Positions 32,230 to 42,400 of a stretch of DNA of 46,095 nt are shown here, piece by piece. The notes beneath the pieces were generated by a model. The model did no database searches. It worked only from the letters and a program-made list of their open reading frames with translations, and was not told where the DNA came from. Source of the DNA: Candidatus Omnitrophota bacterium. Lineage in GTDB: Bacteria > Omnitrophota > Omnitrophia > Omnitrophales > Aquincolibacteriaceae. Where the stretch lies: assembly GCA_003140935.1 (NCBI GenBank), contig PLLJ01000034.1:1-46095 (forward strand), in the 5' to 3' direction. Numbering within the stretch: position 1 is the first letter of the stretch; each line of letters begins with the position of its first letter. The position numbers and the translations under genes are program-made.

Positions 32230-33995
32230 GGACCGCCTCCCCCGGGCGGCAACCCGGCATCCGCTATCGTCACGCGGAAAACCTCATCGAGCGACGTTTC
32301 GCCCGTCAGGGCCTTTTGGATCGCAGATTCGCGGAGCGTGTTCATTCCGTGTTCGCGGGCTTTCGCCTTGATCACATCCGCGGACGCACCCTGCATAATC
32401 AGCTCTAAAATATCCGGCTTCATTTCCATGATCTCAGTGACCACGCTCCGGCCCTGGTATCCCAACTGGCGGCACTGCGAACAGCCTTTGGCTTTCCAAA
32501 GCTGGATCTTCTTTTTCGGATCCAGGTTCAGGAATTTATATATATCCTGTTCCAAATTGTATGCGACGCGGCAACGAGGGCAGAGGCGGCGCACTAAACG
32601 CTGGGCGGAGATCATCAGTACCGTCGACGCGATCAGGAACGGTTCGAGTCCCAGATTCTCCATGCGGGTCACAGAGCTCACCGCATCGTTGGTGTGAAGC
32701 GTGCTCAGAACGAGATGTCCCGTAAGCGCGGCCTTGACCGCAATATCGAGCGTTTCCGCATCGCGAATCTCCCCGATCAAGATAATGTCAGGATCTTGAC
32801 GCAGGATCGAACGGAGAGCCGCGGGAAACGTCAGTCCAATGGATTCGCGAACATTGACTTGATTGATACCGGCTATCTGATATTCCACAGGATCCTCGAC
32901 GGTCGTAATATTGACTTGCGGAGAATCTAAATACTTAAGGACCGAATACAGCGTGGTCGTCTTCCCGCTCCCGGTTGGTCCGGTCACGAGGATCATCCCA
33001 TGCGGCTTCTTGGCAGAAGCCCGGATCACCTCCTGTTCTGACCTCGTAAACCCGAGTTTTTGAATGTCATGAGACTGTGCCCCGGTATCCAAAATGCGCA
33101 AGCAAACTTTTTCGCCGAAGCTGGATGGTAATATGGAAACGCGCACGTCCACTTCCCGGCCCTGGGTTCTCACTTTGAAACGGCCATCCTGTGGCACTCG
33201 ATGCTCCGCGATATTGAGCTGACTCATGATCTTAACGCGGGAAACAATGGCATCGCCAAAACTCTTTTGAGGTCTTACGATCTCCTCAAGGATGCCGTCA
33301 ATGCGCATGCGGATCCGGACAAAACCTTCCCAGGGTTCAATAAAAATATCGCTCGCACGGCGACGCACCCCCTCCACGAGCGTCATGTTGACAAGTTTCA
33401 CGACCGGAGCCTGGTTCGCCTGTTCCATGAGGTCCGAGGCCTGCTGCTGCTTATCAAGAACCACTTCGCTTTCGACCATATTGGCAAGAGAGACGAGGTC
33501 TTCGGTGCCTTCCTCCGGAACGGGTTCTTCCGGGACAGCAACCTCTCCCGCATAGGATTTTTGTATGTATTCTTTGAGCTGGGAATATTCCGCCACCGAG
33601 ACCCGGATGCGCTTTCCGGTCAAGGAGTGGAGTTCATCCAGATTTTTTAGATTGGCGGGATTCGCAACCGCAACCGTTAGCGTATTCTCATAAAGGACGA
33701 TCGGAAGACACCCATAGACCTCTGCGATCCTTCGGGGAATGAGTTCCAGGACTTCTTTGTGGATGATAAGCATTTTGAGACTGACGATACGATAGCCGTA
33801 CTCTTTGAAAAAAACGTCCGCGAGTTTTTTTTCGTTGCATTTCCCTTTCTGAAGAAGAATGTCCAAAAAATGGAGCTTCATTGAGCTCTTGGTCTGCTCC
33901 TGGAGCGCCTTTTGGAGTTCCTCTGAATTGACGACCCCAGCCCGGAGAAGGGCTTCTTTCAGGTCCGGCAATGAACTTCGCTTAGGGTCCGTCAT
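32226..33995 (-). CDS. GspE/PilB assembly ATPase (first of two)
   Basis: 589 residues, similar to its downstream neighbour in architecture: MshEN-type N-terminal domain (about 15-150), Walker A GPTGSGKTT, LRSILRQDPDIILIGEIRD, ALTGHLVLSTLHTN and zinc cysteines CPRC...CSQC. The two ATPases share the core but not the N-terminal half, so they are diverged paralogues, perhaps one for pilus assembly and one for secretion of a different pseudopilus. No PilT-like retraction ATPase is present. Confidence 0.92.
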   Translation of the reverse strand: MTDPKRSSLPDLKEALLRAGVVNSEELQKALQEQTKSSMKLHFLDILLQKGKCNEKKLADVFFKEYGYRIVSLKMLIIHKEVLELIPRRIAEVYGCLPIVLYENTLTVAVANPANLKNLDELHSLTGKRIRVSVAEYSQLKEYIQKSYAGEVAVPEEPVPEEGTEDLVSLANMVESEVVLDKQQQASDLMEQANQAPVVKLVNMTLVEGVRRRASDIFIEPWEGFVRIRMRIDGILEEIVRPQKSFGDAIVSRVKIMSQLNIAEHRVPQDGRFKVRTQGREVDVRVSILPSSFGEKVCLRILDTGAQSHDIQKLGFTRSEQEVIRASAKKPHGMILVTGPTGSGKTTTLYSVLKYLDSPQVNITTVEDPVEYQIAGINQVNVRESIGLTFPAALRSILRQDPDIILIGEIRDAETLDIAVKAALTGHLVLSTLHTNDAVSSVTRMENLGLEPFLIASTVLMISAQRLVRRLCPRCRVAYNLEQDIYKFLNLDPKKKIQLWKAKGCSQCRQLGYQGRSVVTEIMEMKPDILELIMQGASADVIKAKAREHGMNTLRESAIQKALTGETSLDEVFRVTIADAGLPPGGGGP

Positions 33996-34071
33996 GATCG
34001 CCTTCCTGTGATGGCATACCGAAAATAGAATACTGCTGCCCTGATGGACGGTTTAAAAGTGAATGGATTCA

Positions 34072-34515
34072 TCAGGACCCCTCGTGATAAATGAAAAAGA
34101 TCGCGTTCAGAACTTCGGAGATGCGGGCAAGGAACACCTGGGGAATGTGCCCGGTCATCGCTCGGATCTTCTCAACGGCCGTGTCGTTCATGGGGTCCGT
34201 CATCGCGACATAGACCTTTTTGTGGTCGCAATCGAACGCTACGGCCATGTTTTCATGGCAAAAATCCGCAGTCAGCATACCGGCCATGTCGGGATTGATC
34301 GCGTAATTCTTAAGCGGGATATAAGGAATTTTGAACTGCTTGCCCAAAGCGCCGATCAGCGACTCCTCGTCCACGAACTTTTTTTCGATGAGGATCCGTC
34401 CGATCATACCGCCCTTTTCTTTCTGAAAAGTAAGGGCCTCTTCCAATTGGGCTTTTGACAAAAGCCCATCCTCGATCAAGATCTCTCCGATCTTTCTCTT
34501 TTTCCTAGGCTCCAT
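34072..34515 (-). CDS. Stand-alone MshEN-domain protein
   Basis: 147 residues, homologous to the N-terminal domain of the two ATPases downstream: KRKIGEILIEDGLLSKAQLEEALTFQ and a second GRILIEKKFVDEESLIGALGKQ, then IPYIPLKNYAINPDM. MshEN domains of related ATPases bind cyclic di-GMP, but I cannot verify the binding residues here. No ATPase core is present and the ORF ends cleanly, so it looks like a separate gene rather than a fragment. AGAGGT precedes the ATG. The 76-base gap to the first ATPase is unremarkable. It may regulate the ATPases. Confidence 0.78.
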   Translation of the reverse strand: MEPRKKRKIGEILIEDGLLSKAQLEEALTFQKEKGGMIGRILIEKKFVDEESLIGALGKQFKIPYIPLKNYAINPDMAGMLTADFCHENMAVAFDCDHKKVYVAMTDPMNDTAVEKIRAMTGHIPQVFLARISEVLNAIFFIYHEGS

Positions 34516-34594
34516 ATTACCTCTTTTTTAATTCACTTATCTTTAAGTAACGGCACAAGTTGTAAAGAATTTCATATCTTTTGCCTGTACTTTC

Positions 34595-35278
34595 TTAGAA
34601 AAACCGCTGAAGAGGGCATCCTTCACAACGGGGAACTTTCCGGCAATAATCCTTCCCCGTCCGAACGATCTGGGCGTGAAAATCGTTATAAAGATCCAAG
34701 TTTTCCGGTAACGCCCGCATAAAGATCTCCCGCCATCGTTCATAAGTGTCATGGTCTTTGGCCAACCCATGCCTCAAAAAGATCCTTTTGGTATAGGCGT
34801 CGATCACGAAGGACCTCTTGCCCAGCGCATAAAGGAGGATGGAATCCGCGGTCTCAGGTCCCACTCCTTTGACAGCAAGAAGTTTTTCGCGGAGCACGGG
34901 CATCGTTTTCTGTTTCAGTTTTGACAGGTCACCCTGACATTCCCGGTCCAGAAAATCCATGAAAGCCTTAAGCCGGTCCGCCTTGACATTGAAATATCCG
35001 GACGGCCGGATCCACTGTGCGAGCTTCTTGGCCGGAATCCGGCGCAGGGCTTCAAACGAAAGCTTTCTGGCTTTCTTGAGATTCAGAATGGCTTTTTCGA
35101 CATTCGCCCAGGCTGTATTCTGTGTAAGGATCGCCCCGATGATGACCTCGAAAGGGGTATCTCCCGGCCACCACTTCTGATGTCCAAAATTTTTCAGCAA
35201 TACCGTGTAAACCCGATGCAACTGTGAAATTTTGAGTTTACGCTTTTTTTGACAAGGGATAGGTTTCAAGGATCTCAT
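34595..35278 (-). CDS. Endonuclease III-superfamily monofunctional DNA glycosylase (MagIII-like)
   Basis: 227 residues from the start at 35278; an ATG at 35320 lies further inside the thpR gene. The helix-hairpin-helix reads LLAVKGVGPETADSILLY. The lyase Lys of true endonuclease III is E142 here, while the catalytic Asp is kept (D160 in FVIDAYTKR). That pattern fits monofunctional glycosylases such as MagIII, which remove alkylated bases. The C-terminal cluster region has only three cysteines (C212, C218, C221) and ends QRFF, so the fourth Cys of a 4Fe-4S site is missing. The gene overlaps thpR by 41 bases. Confidence 0.82.
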   Translation of the reverse strand: MRSLKPIPCQKKRKLKISQLHRVYTVLLKNFGHQKWWPGDTPFEVIIGAILTQNTAWANVEKAILNLKKARKLSFEALRRIPAKKLAQWIRPSGYFNVKADRLKAFMDFLDRECQGDLSKLKQKTMPVLREKLLAVKGVGPETADSILLYALGKRSFVIDAYTKRIFLRHGLAKDHDTYERWREIFMRALPENLDLYNDFHAQIVRTGKDYCRKVPRCEGCPLQRFF

Positions 35279-35831
35279 AACGGACGCCTTCCGGAAGCAA
35301 GTGACTTTGATAGAGAACAAAATGATCCGCGGTTTTTGCCGGGGCCGACAATGGGAAAGGGATCTTTGCCGCGAGCGGTTTAAAATCTTTGCTTTTCCAC
35401 TTCACGCGACCGATCGTCGCATGAGGTTGGAACGGCCTTGCTTCGATCTCAAAGCCAAGCGTGCGGACCTCCCCTTGAATAGCCTTCTGTAGGGAAAGAA
35501 GTTTTCCGGCATGTTCTACGACCTCAAGCCAAATAATATTCGGCCTTTCAAGGCTTGGGAATCCCCCGACCCGGCCCAAGTTTAGATGAAGTGGTGGAAA
35601 GAGGGGCGCTACTCTTTTTGAAAAAAGACGGATCAGTTCGATCTCTTTTGTGGAAACGGAGCCGAAGAAATGAAGTGTCAGATGGACCTTAAGAGGTTCG
35701 ACCCACCGGACACCGGAAATCTCACGACGAAGCGGACCCAGGAAACTCTCTATTTCTTGACGAAAGATCTCATGAAGAGGGATCGCGAGAAATACACGCG
35801 CCGTGGTCTGTTTTAGCAGATCTTCCGCCAT
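35238..35831 (-). CDS. thpR: RNA 2',3'-cyclic phosphodiesterase (ThpR / LigT family)
   Basis: 197 residues with the two HxTx motifs of 2H phosphoesterases, HLTL (H50) and HATI (H137), about 87 residues apart. Members open 2',3'-cyclic phosphates on RNA. The start overlaps the cinA stop by 19 bases. Confidence 0.9.
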   Translation of the reverse strand: MAEDLLKQTTARVFLAIPLHEIFRQEIESFLGPLRREISGVRWVEPLKVHLTLHFFGSVSTKEIELIRLFSKRVAPLFPPLHLNLGRVGGFPSLERPNIIWLEVVEHAGKLLSLQKAIQGEVRTLGFEIEARPFQPHATIGRVKWKSKDFKPLAAKIPFPLSAPAKTADHFVLYQSHLLPEGVRYEILETYPLSKKA

Positions 35832-37033
35832 AGATATTCGAGCGCTTTCGTCGCGGCCTTGTCCTGGATCTGATAACGCTCCCCCCAGAAAACATGCTTC
35901 CAGGTCCGGACCGTTCCGTCGGGTGATGCAAGACCGATATAAACAAGGCCAACCGGTTTCGTGGAACTTCCACCGCCGGGCCCGGCAATCCCCGTGATGC
36001 CGATGCCAAAACTTGATCCCATCCGGATGCGGACCGATTTCGCGAGCTGAGAAGCGACCTGAGCTGAAACCTCTCCGCGCTCTTTGATGAGCTTTTCGGG
36101 AACACCAAGATCCGTTTTTACATCAGCATGGTATGCGATGACTCCTCCGCGAAAATAAGCGCTGGCACCAGGACAGGCCGTAATGCGTGCAGCCAAAAAC
36201 CCTCCCGTGCAGCTTTCCGCAGCGGCTAGTGTTTGCTTTTTTCTTGTCAGGATCTTTCCGATCACGACGGAAAGGGGCGTTTCATCCCAGCCGTAGATCC
36301 AGCCTTTGAGCCGGGTCGCGATCTTCTTTTTGAGCCTTCCGAGGACCGCGGCTTCCTCCGCGAGAATGCGGATCGCGATCTCACCAGCTGAAGGATAGAT
36401 CCCGAAATCGAACAAATCGTCAAAAAAATCTTTCCCGAGCTTTTTCATCACATCCGGCTCCGAAATGCCGGCCATTTTTACGATCAATTTCTTGTATTTA
36501 AAAAGGTTCCCGTATTTCTTTTTCAGGAACGGCAGGACCACATCAAAATACATGTTCTGAAGTTCCGATGGGACCCCGGGAAGCGCGATCACGATCTTGG
36601 ACCCGATTTCAATTGAGAACCCGAGCGCGATCCCAAAACGATTGACGAGGGGTCTCGCGTTCTCGGGATAAAAGGCTTCGCGCTTTACAAGAGCTGGAAC
36701 GCGTTTGCCGTAACGTTTATAGACTTTTTGGAGCTGGCTGTACTGCCGGGGTGAAAAAACAAGCGGGACCTTGAAATGCGCGGCGATGCCTTCACGGGTC
36801 ACGTCATCGGGCGTCGGCCCGAGCCCCCCCATCATGATGATCAGATCCACGCGACGGAGCACTTCGCCCAGCCGGAAGCGGATCGCTTCTATCGAATCCG
36901 CACAAACGCCGTGAGAGATGACCTCGAACCCAAGACCGGAGAGTTCACGGCCGAGGAATGCGGCATTCGTGTTGACTACGCTCCCGCGCAAAACTTCATT
37001 ACCGACAGAGAGGATAGCAGCCGTGGGTTTCAT
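35813..37033 (-). CDS. cinA: CinA, nicotinamide-nucleotide amidase with MoCF-like domain
   Basis: 406 residues, standard length. An N-terminal molybdopterin-binding-like domain (about 1-170) has ILSVGNEVLRGSVVNTNAAFL and MMGGLGPTPDDVTREG. The C-terminal amidase domain (about 250-406) has AAAESCTGGFLAARIT and GIGITGIAGPGG. It hydrolyses nicotinamide mononucleotide in NAD recycling. ATGA overlap with the upstream gene. Confidence 0.93.
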   Translation of the reverse strand: MKPTAAILSVGNEVLRGSVVNTNAAFLGRELSGLGFEVISHGVCADSIEAIRFRLGEVLRRVDLIIMMGGLGPTPDDVTREGIAAHFKVPLVFSPRQYSQLQKVYKRYGKRVPALVKREAFYPENARPLVNRFGIALGFSIEIGSKIVIALPGVPSELQNMYFDVVLPFLKKKYGNLFKYKKLIVKMAGISEPDVMKKLGKDFFDDLFDFGIYPSAGEIAIRILAEEAAVLGRLKKKIATRLKGWIYGWDETPLSVVIGKILTRKKQTLAAAESCTGGFLAARITACPGASAYFRGGVIAYHADVKTDLGVPEKLIKERGEVSAQVASQLAKSVRIRMGSSFGIGITGIAGPGGGSSTKPVGLVYIGLASPDGTVRTWKHVFWGERYQIQDKAATKALEYLWRKIC

Positions 37034-38043
37034 TTGAAGATCACGAACAGAATGAGCCAGGCATAGAGCCCGGCACCTAGATCGTCCGCCATGATGCCCC
37101 AGTAACGCGGGATCCGCTCAAGCGACCGTACGGGGAAAGGTTTGAACACATCAAAAAGACGAAACAATGCGAACCCGAGGATCGCGGAAGACCAGGTCAT
37201 TGGGATCAGCATGAATGTTACGAAAATGCCGCAGACTTCGTCAATCACAATATATTGCGGGTCCGGGTCCGGATCCTTGATCCGTTCATACGCCAAAGCG
37301 CCCCACACCACAAAAAACACGAAAACCGCCCCGTAAAGACCGCTGCTCCACCGGGTCAGGAAAACCAGAAAAACACCGAGCAAACTTCCCCATGTCCCGG
37401 GAGCTCTCGGGAACAACCCCACTCCCGCCGCGAGAACGAACCTATTGAACGCCTCGGATCCAAAATGAGCCCGCTGGTTCCAGAGGAACATGGCGCCTGA
37501 GACAAGTGTCAATGCGACCGTCGCAATCAGTAGTATCGGAAGAAGATAATAAAGAATGTCCGTCACTGCATCGAGTGCGGGATGAGGATCCAGAAGTAAA
37601 TAGGCAAAGGCGATCCACACCATGACCGTCTGAAAACCGAATTTCAGTTTGCCCATCATCTCGGCGCCCAAGGACTTCCCTTCAAGGAGCCACCCTGTCC
37701 GGCAAAATGTCACCAGGATCTCACGGATAAAGATCGGAACCACCCACCAGATCGAATAAAAATGGAGGGCCGCAAAAGAAGCCATCGGCGCCAGGATCAG
37801 GATCTTGTCATTAAAAGGATCGATCCATTTACCAAAGTCGGATTCGAGTTTGTACTGACGGGCGATCCAGCCGTCGAAATAATCGGTGATCGCACCTACG
37901 ATGAACAAAATAAAGGCCCAAAGATGCCCTGACGGGCTCGGCCGCAGGATCAGGAACGGCAGAGAAAGCCCGATCAGTCCCCGCGCGATGCTCAGCACGT
38001 TCGGGATCAGGAGAGAATATTTATATTTCGCCCACGAGGTCAT
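37030..38043 (-). CDS. Fused phosphatidylglycerophosphate synthase-phosphatase (PgsA-PgpA)
   Basis: 337 residues. The N-terminal part (about 1-180) is a CDP-alcohol phosphatidyltransferase with the full motif D54xxD57G58xxA61R62x8G71x3D75x3D79, and several transmembrane helices. The C-terminal part (about 190-337) is PgpA-like: VGLFPRAPGTWGSLLGVFLVF and YIVIDEVCGIFVTFM. The pair would make PGP from CDP-diacylglycerol and glycerol-3-phosphate and then remove the phosphate to give phosphatidylglycerol. These are normally separate genes. The end overlaps cinA by 4 bases, and the start overlaps rimO by 23 bases. Confidence 0.88.
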   Translation of the reverse strand: MTSWAKYKYSLLIPNVLSIARGLIGLSLPFLILRPSPSGHLWAFILFIVGAITDYFDGWIARQYKLESDFGKWIDPFNDKILILAPMASFAALHFYSIWWVVPIFIREILVTFCRTGWLLEGKSLGAEMMGKLKFGFQTVMVWIAFAYLLLDPHPALDAVTDILYYLLPILLIATVALTLVSGAMFLWNQRAHFGSEAFNRFVLAAGVGLFPRAPGTWGSLLGVFLVFLTRWSSGLYGAVFVFFVVWGALAYERIKDPDPDPQYIVIDEVCGIFVTFMLIPMTWSSAILGFALFRLFDVFKPFPVRSLERIPRYWGIMADDLGAGLYAWLILFVIFK

Positions 38044-39352
38044 AGTCTTGTGTGTCCGTGATCTTGACGGTATAAAATTTTCCGGCCATTATTTCTTTTG
38101 TCGTTCGGATAAGAACACTGCCATCCACTTCCGGCGCGTCCATGAAGGAACGTCCGGTCCACAAACCCGGATCCTTTCCATTCTGCGTCTCGACAAGCAC
38201 CCGGAGCTCTTTGCCAAGGTAGCGGCGGTTCACTTCCCGCGCGATCTCCTGCTGCAACTGCATGGCCCGGTGATAGCGTTCCTCTTTGATCTTTTCGGGA
38301 ACTTGCCCGGGGAATTCCGCGGCTGCGGAACCCTCTTCCTGGGAATACCGGAAAATCCCGAGACACTCGAATTTCGTCTCGCGCATGAACGCCAGAAGCT
38401 CCTCGAAATCCTCTTCCGTCTCGCCCGGGAATCCCACGATAAAACTCGTCCGGATCACAACCCCGGGGATCATGGCCCGTAATTTCCGGATCAGTTCCAC
38501 GATCTGTTTTTTCGTGCTCCCCCGCCGCATGGCTTTGAGTATTTTATCACTAATGTGCTGAAGCGGTAAGTCTATGTAGCGGCAGATCTGTTTTGACTTC
38601 GCAATAGCCCGGATGATCTCATCTGTCAGCGTCGAAGGATAGGTGTAAAGAAGACGCACCCACTTGACATCCCGCACCGTCTCCAGCGCTTCCAAGAGTT
38701 GCGGCAAGAGTGACTTGCCGGCATAATCCCATCCGAATCTCGTGATATCCTGGCCGATCACGACAAGCTCCTTGGCTCCTTCGTCAGCCAGTTGCTTCGC
38801 TTCCCGGACAAGGTCCGCGATGTGACGGGAACGGTAACGTCCGCGGAGCTTCGGGATCACACAAAAAGAACACGCATGATCGCATCCTTCCGAAATCTTA
38901 AGATAGCGGGTATGTAAGGGCGTCAGAGAAACGCGTGCTTCATCGGCCCCGGCAAGATAGCCAGCCTTGTGAACACTGACGAACTTCTGCCCGTCCGTGA
39001 CCTTCTTCAGGACTTCGGCGATCCGCATATAATCCCCGGAACCGAGGAAGGCGTCGACTTCGGGGAATTCTTTCTGAAGTTCTTCTGCATACCGCTGGAC
39101 CAGACATCCCACCACGACCACCCCCAGCAGTTTCTTTTTTTTCTTCAGCTCGAGCAGTTTCAAAAGCGCGTCGATCGACTCCTGTTTGGCGTCCCTGATG
39201 AATCCGCAGGTGTTAAGCAACACCACATCACTTTTTCCGATATCTTGAGTGATCGAAAAATGGGCGCCCCGAACCTTTCCCAAAATGACCTCGCTATCCA
39301 CGAGCGTTTTGGAACATCCCAAGGACACGATCCCAACTCTGATCTCTTTCAT
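38021..39352 (-). CDS. rimO: Ribosomal protein S12 methylthiotransferase RimO
   Basis: 443 residues. The N-terminal cluster cysteines are C13 (SLGCSKT), C49 (NTCGF) and C83 (GCLVQ); the radical-SAM triad is C157, C161, C164 (CDHACSFC). A TRAM-like C-terminus ends the protein. SLGCSKTLVDSE is the RimO rather than MiaB version. It adds a methylthio group to an Asp of S12. GGAG precedes the ATG. It may lead the rimO-pgsA/pgpA-cinA-thpR-glycosylase operon. Confidence 0.94.
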   Translation of the reverse strand: MKEIRVGIVSLGCSKTLVDSEVILGKVRGAHFSITQDIGKSDVVLLNTCGFIRDAKQESIDALLKLLELKKKKKLLGVVVVGCLVQRYAEELQKEFPEVDAFLGSGDYMRIAEVLKKVTDGQKFVSVHKAGYLAGADEARVSLTPLHTRYLKISEGCDHACSFCVIPKLRGRYRSRHIADLVREAKQLADEGAKELVVIGQDITRFGWDYAGKSLLPQLLEALETVRDVKWVRLLYTYPSTLTDEIIRAIAKSKQICRYIDLPLQHISDKILKAMRRGSTKKQIVELIRKLRAMIPGVVIRTSFIVGFPGETEEDFEELLAFMRETKFECLGIFRYSQEEGSAAAEFPGQVPEKIKEERYHRAMQLQQEIAREVNRRYLGKELRVLVETQNGKDPGLWTGRSFMDAPEVDGSVLIRTTKEIMAGKFYTVKITDTQDYDLVGEI

Positions 39353-39465
39353 TGAAAGGACTCCATTCGATTACTGGAAGACAAAAAACAGCGGCATTGT
39401 AAGGTTTTTTTGTGTGGAATTGGAAGGTTTTTATCAGTTCACATGATAGTCTTTTAGGAGGCCGT
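39353..39465. other. Gap between the giant gene and rimO
   Basis: 113 bases with no gene. On the minus strand a TACAAT could be a -10 for rimO (best -35 partner TTCCAA, 18 bases away). No convincing hairpin terminator for the giant gene is seen, so rimO could also be read through. Confidence 0.3.
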
Positions 39466-42400
39466 TTACGCGGCGGACTGGATTGCCTGCAACGCTTGTA
39501 TTGCGACCACCAGCATCTGGCCGAAAATTGTCGCGTTAAATGTATAAAAGCCGCCACGCTCGGTTCTGTTGAGCATGTCCTCAATGGCCTTCTCGATCTC
39601 GGCCGGAGCAATACCCAGGAGTTTTTCCGAGACGCGGGCCGCCATGATCGAAGCGGCAATCCGCTCCGCCGTCGCCGCATGATAAGCCCGGTCGATCATA
39701 ATGACCCGGCTATTCACTTCTGTGGGGGGAAAAACACGAAGATCCGCGGCATCTCCCATCAGGACAAAACCCTCCTGACGCCGTGCCAGCTCCTGAACAA
39801 GTTTGTTTAATGCGTTCTTCACGGCTATGCGGCTGCTGCTATTGACCACGACGGCCTTGAACCTCTCCGGCGCACCGCCGAGATCCTTAAGCAATTGCTT
39901 CGCCAGTTTATTCATCGCCTTGGCCTGTTCTTTCGCCGCTGCCAGGGCCTTCGGATCCTTTCCGTCCGCCATGATGATAATACCCTTCGCGAGATTCTTA
40001 TTCACAAGCACGCCCAGATCGCCCACTCCGATCTTATCCTCAGCATGGATCACCTCAACCGTAACGAAGCGCTCCTTGCCAACTTCCGCCGTTTCAGTTT
40101 TCAAGAACAGATTTCCAATGATTTTTCGAACATTCGCGATCCAGTCGACAACTTGTTTTTCGCTGACCTTCGCGATGGAAACCAAGACAGAAGCCAACTG
40201 TTCGGCTGTCATTTCCGCCCTTAGGATCTTGCCGGCCACAAGAGCCGCCACGACCGACGCCTTGAACTCTAAGGGGAGTCCCTCCAAAGCTTCAGAAGAG
40301 CGTAGCGCACCGGGATCCAGACCCAACCTGGTCTCGTTGACGATCTTCTGATGCTCTGGAGCAATTACTCTCCAGACAGCCTCTGCGCTTGTTATCCGCA
40401 CCTCGGAACGTTGATTTGCTCCGGAAATATCCGTTGGCCGCGAGCTGGCGTCGGCAAAAAACTCTTGGCCTTCTGATAAGATCCCTTTACGGATCAATGC
40501 CGCTTTGATTTCTTCCAATGAGGACACGGGTGTTTTTAACAATTTTCCATAAGGGGAAGCATTAAATCCCCGAATGATCTTTTGAGTATCCAAAGAAATT
40601 TCCGTCCATTGTCCATCGGTTTCGATGCGTGTCACTTTATTGGGGCAAGGCACACCTGCGGAACGAAGAAGGCTGATAAGCACGGCCGCTTGAAACTGCC
40701 GCAAAGCGTCAACGCGTTCGCTTTCGGCCGGATTCGGTTGGGGATATCGAGTGACTTGATACCATACCCCATCGATCGCGCCGACCCCATGAAACCGGAT
40801 GGCGACTTCATTCATGGGAATCCGACCTTCTTGTGAATCATGCGCAAGGATCGCATCGTGAATTTCCTTATAGGAAAGATTGATCCCCTGTTCCGCTGCG
40901 GACACAGGGTTCCCGAGGTCGCTCATGTTAGCCGCATATTTGACGACATTCGGATCCGAAGGGGAAAAACTAAAACCAATGCCCGTCCTCAGTTCCTGCT
41001 GATGTCCGCGGGCCACATAGGTAGTCGACTGGGCAGACTCTTCGTCCTTTGCCGCTTCAACCACTCCTTTCGCATGATTAAGAGGATCCGAATAAAATCC
41101 AACCCCGTGAACCAGCATTACGTTCTTTCTGTCCAATTCAGGAGGAACGGGTTCCAGAACCCTAGACTCGAAGCGTTGTTTTTCTCCAGAAGTCGCCGGT
41201 TCGCCGGCATCCACCATGCGCTCCGATGGCATCCGATCGGCAGCAGACTTTTCAGGTTGATTGGCATCTCCCCTCTCAAGGGACCTGCCAAAAGTCTCTA
41301 GCTTCCCTGCGCGGTCATTCAAAATATTCCGCGCCTCTGCTACGACTCGCGCTCTTCCCTGATCTTCAGCTTCGCGCACTTCGGAACGTTGACCGTTTTC
41401 GGGGCCCTCCGCTTTCCGCAAACCGGCTTCAGCCGCCGTGATCGCCTCCAACAGTTCCTGCCAAGGGACTACCGCCGGCAGCACCCCATTCACCGGATCA
41501 GGAATTTTCTCGATCAAGGCTCCGAGTACACGGTACTCGATAGAATCACGGACGACCCTGAACTGCGCACCCGCAAAAATTGGCCTGAGAGCCTGGAAGA
41601 AAAGTTGGGCATTGGCCTCCATGACTCCGGGCAGGGCTTCCTCGTCCGATAAGACCGATCGTGGTGGCAGGGGTTTTATTTTTTCCCTTCTCAGCCGCTC
41701 CAGAAGCGTTTCGGTCGTGTACAAATGTCCAAAATCCACTAATTTTGCGGTCCCCTTCGAACCCACAATAATGTTGCTTAAATTCTTCGGATCCGCGTGG
41801 ATAAGCCCCTTACTGTCCAGAAATTGATGAATGACAACATATTGTTTTGCCACGTTCAACAATTTCACCAAATCAGTTCGTGAAAAATGCAGCAGGCTCG
41901 AGATATTCCGAAAGTTCTCGCCTTCAACAAACTCATTGACCCCCATGATCAGTGTTTCCGTTTTCTTCGAACCATCCGCCGAAGTCAGTTTGTGTGTTAG
42001 CGGCCAAATCCCGAAGCGATGCGCAAAATTGACGCTTTGGTTGGTGATCTTCATCGTATCTGTGTGGTTCTTTTCAATTTCATCGGCTGGCATGACGTCA
42101 TCCCTGGGAACATCCACCTTCACCGCGAAGGACTTTCTGTCAGCATCGCTAACCCGAAAGGCCCACCCGTCCGTCCCTAGACCGAGGAACTGTTCTACTC
42201 TAAGTTCAAATTCCGGCTTTTGGATCTCACGGATCACAAAAGCCATCCGCGACAGATCCTCTCTGAGATCGCGCAGATTGTGTCTTTCTCTTTGGAAGGA
42301 CACCGGGACCTTCTGCAGAGTTTCATAAATAAATGTGTCGATCGTATTCGTATCCTGAACCACGCCCATGGAAACTACTTTTTTCACAAAATCATTGATC

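Noticed and set aside
41150..41175. QRFESRV (about residues 1640-1646) as a seventh RSE(V/M)R copy
   Set aside because: Only partly similar; it could be a decayed copy but the core order differs, so I did not count it.
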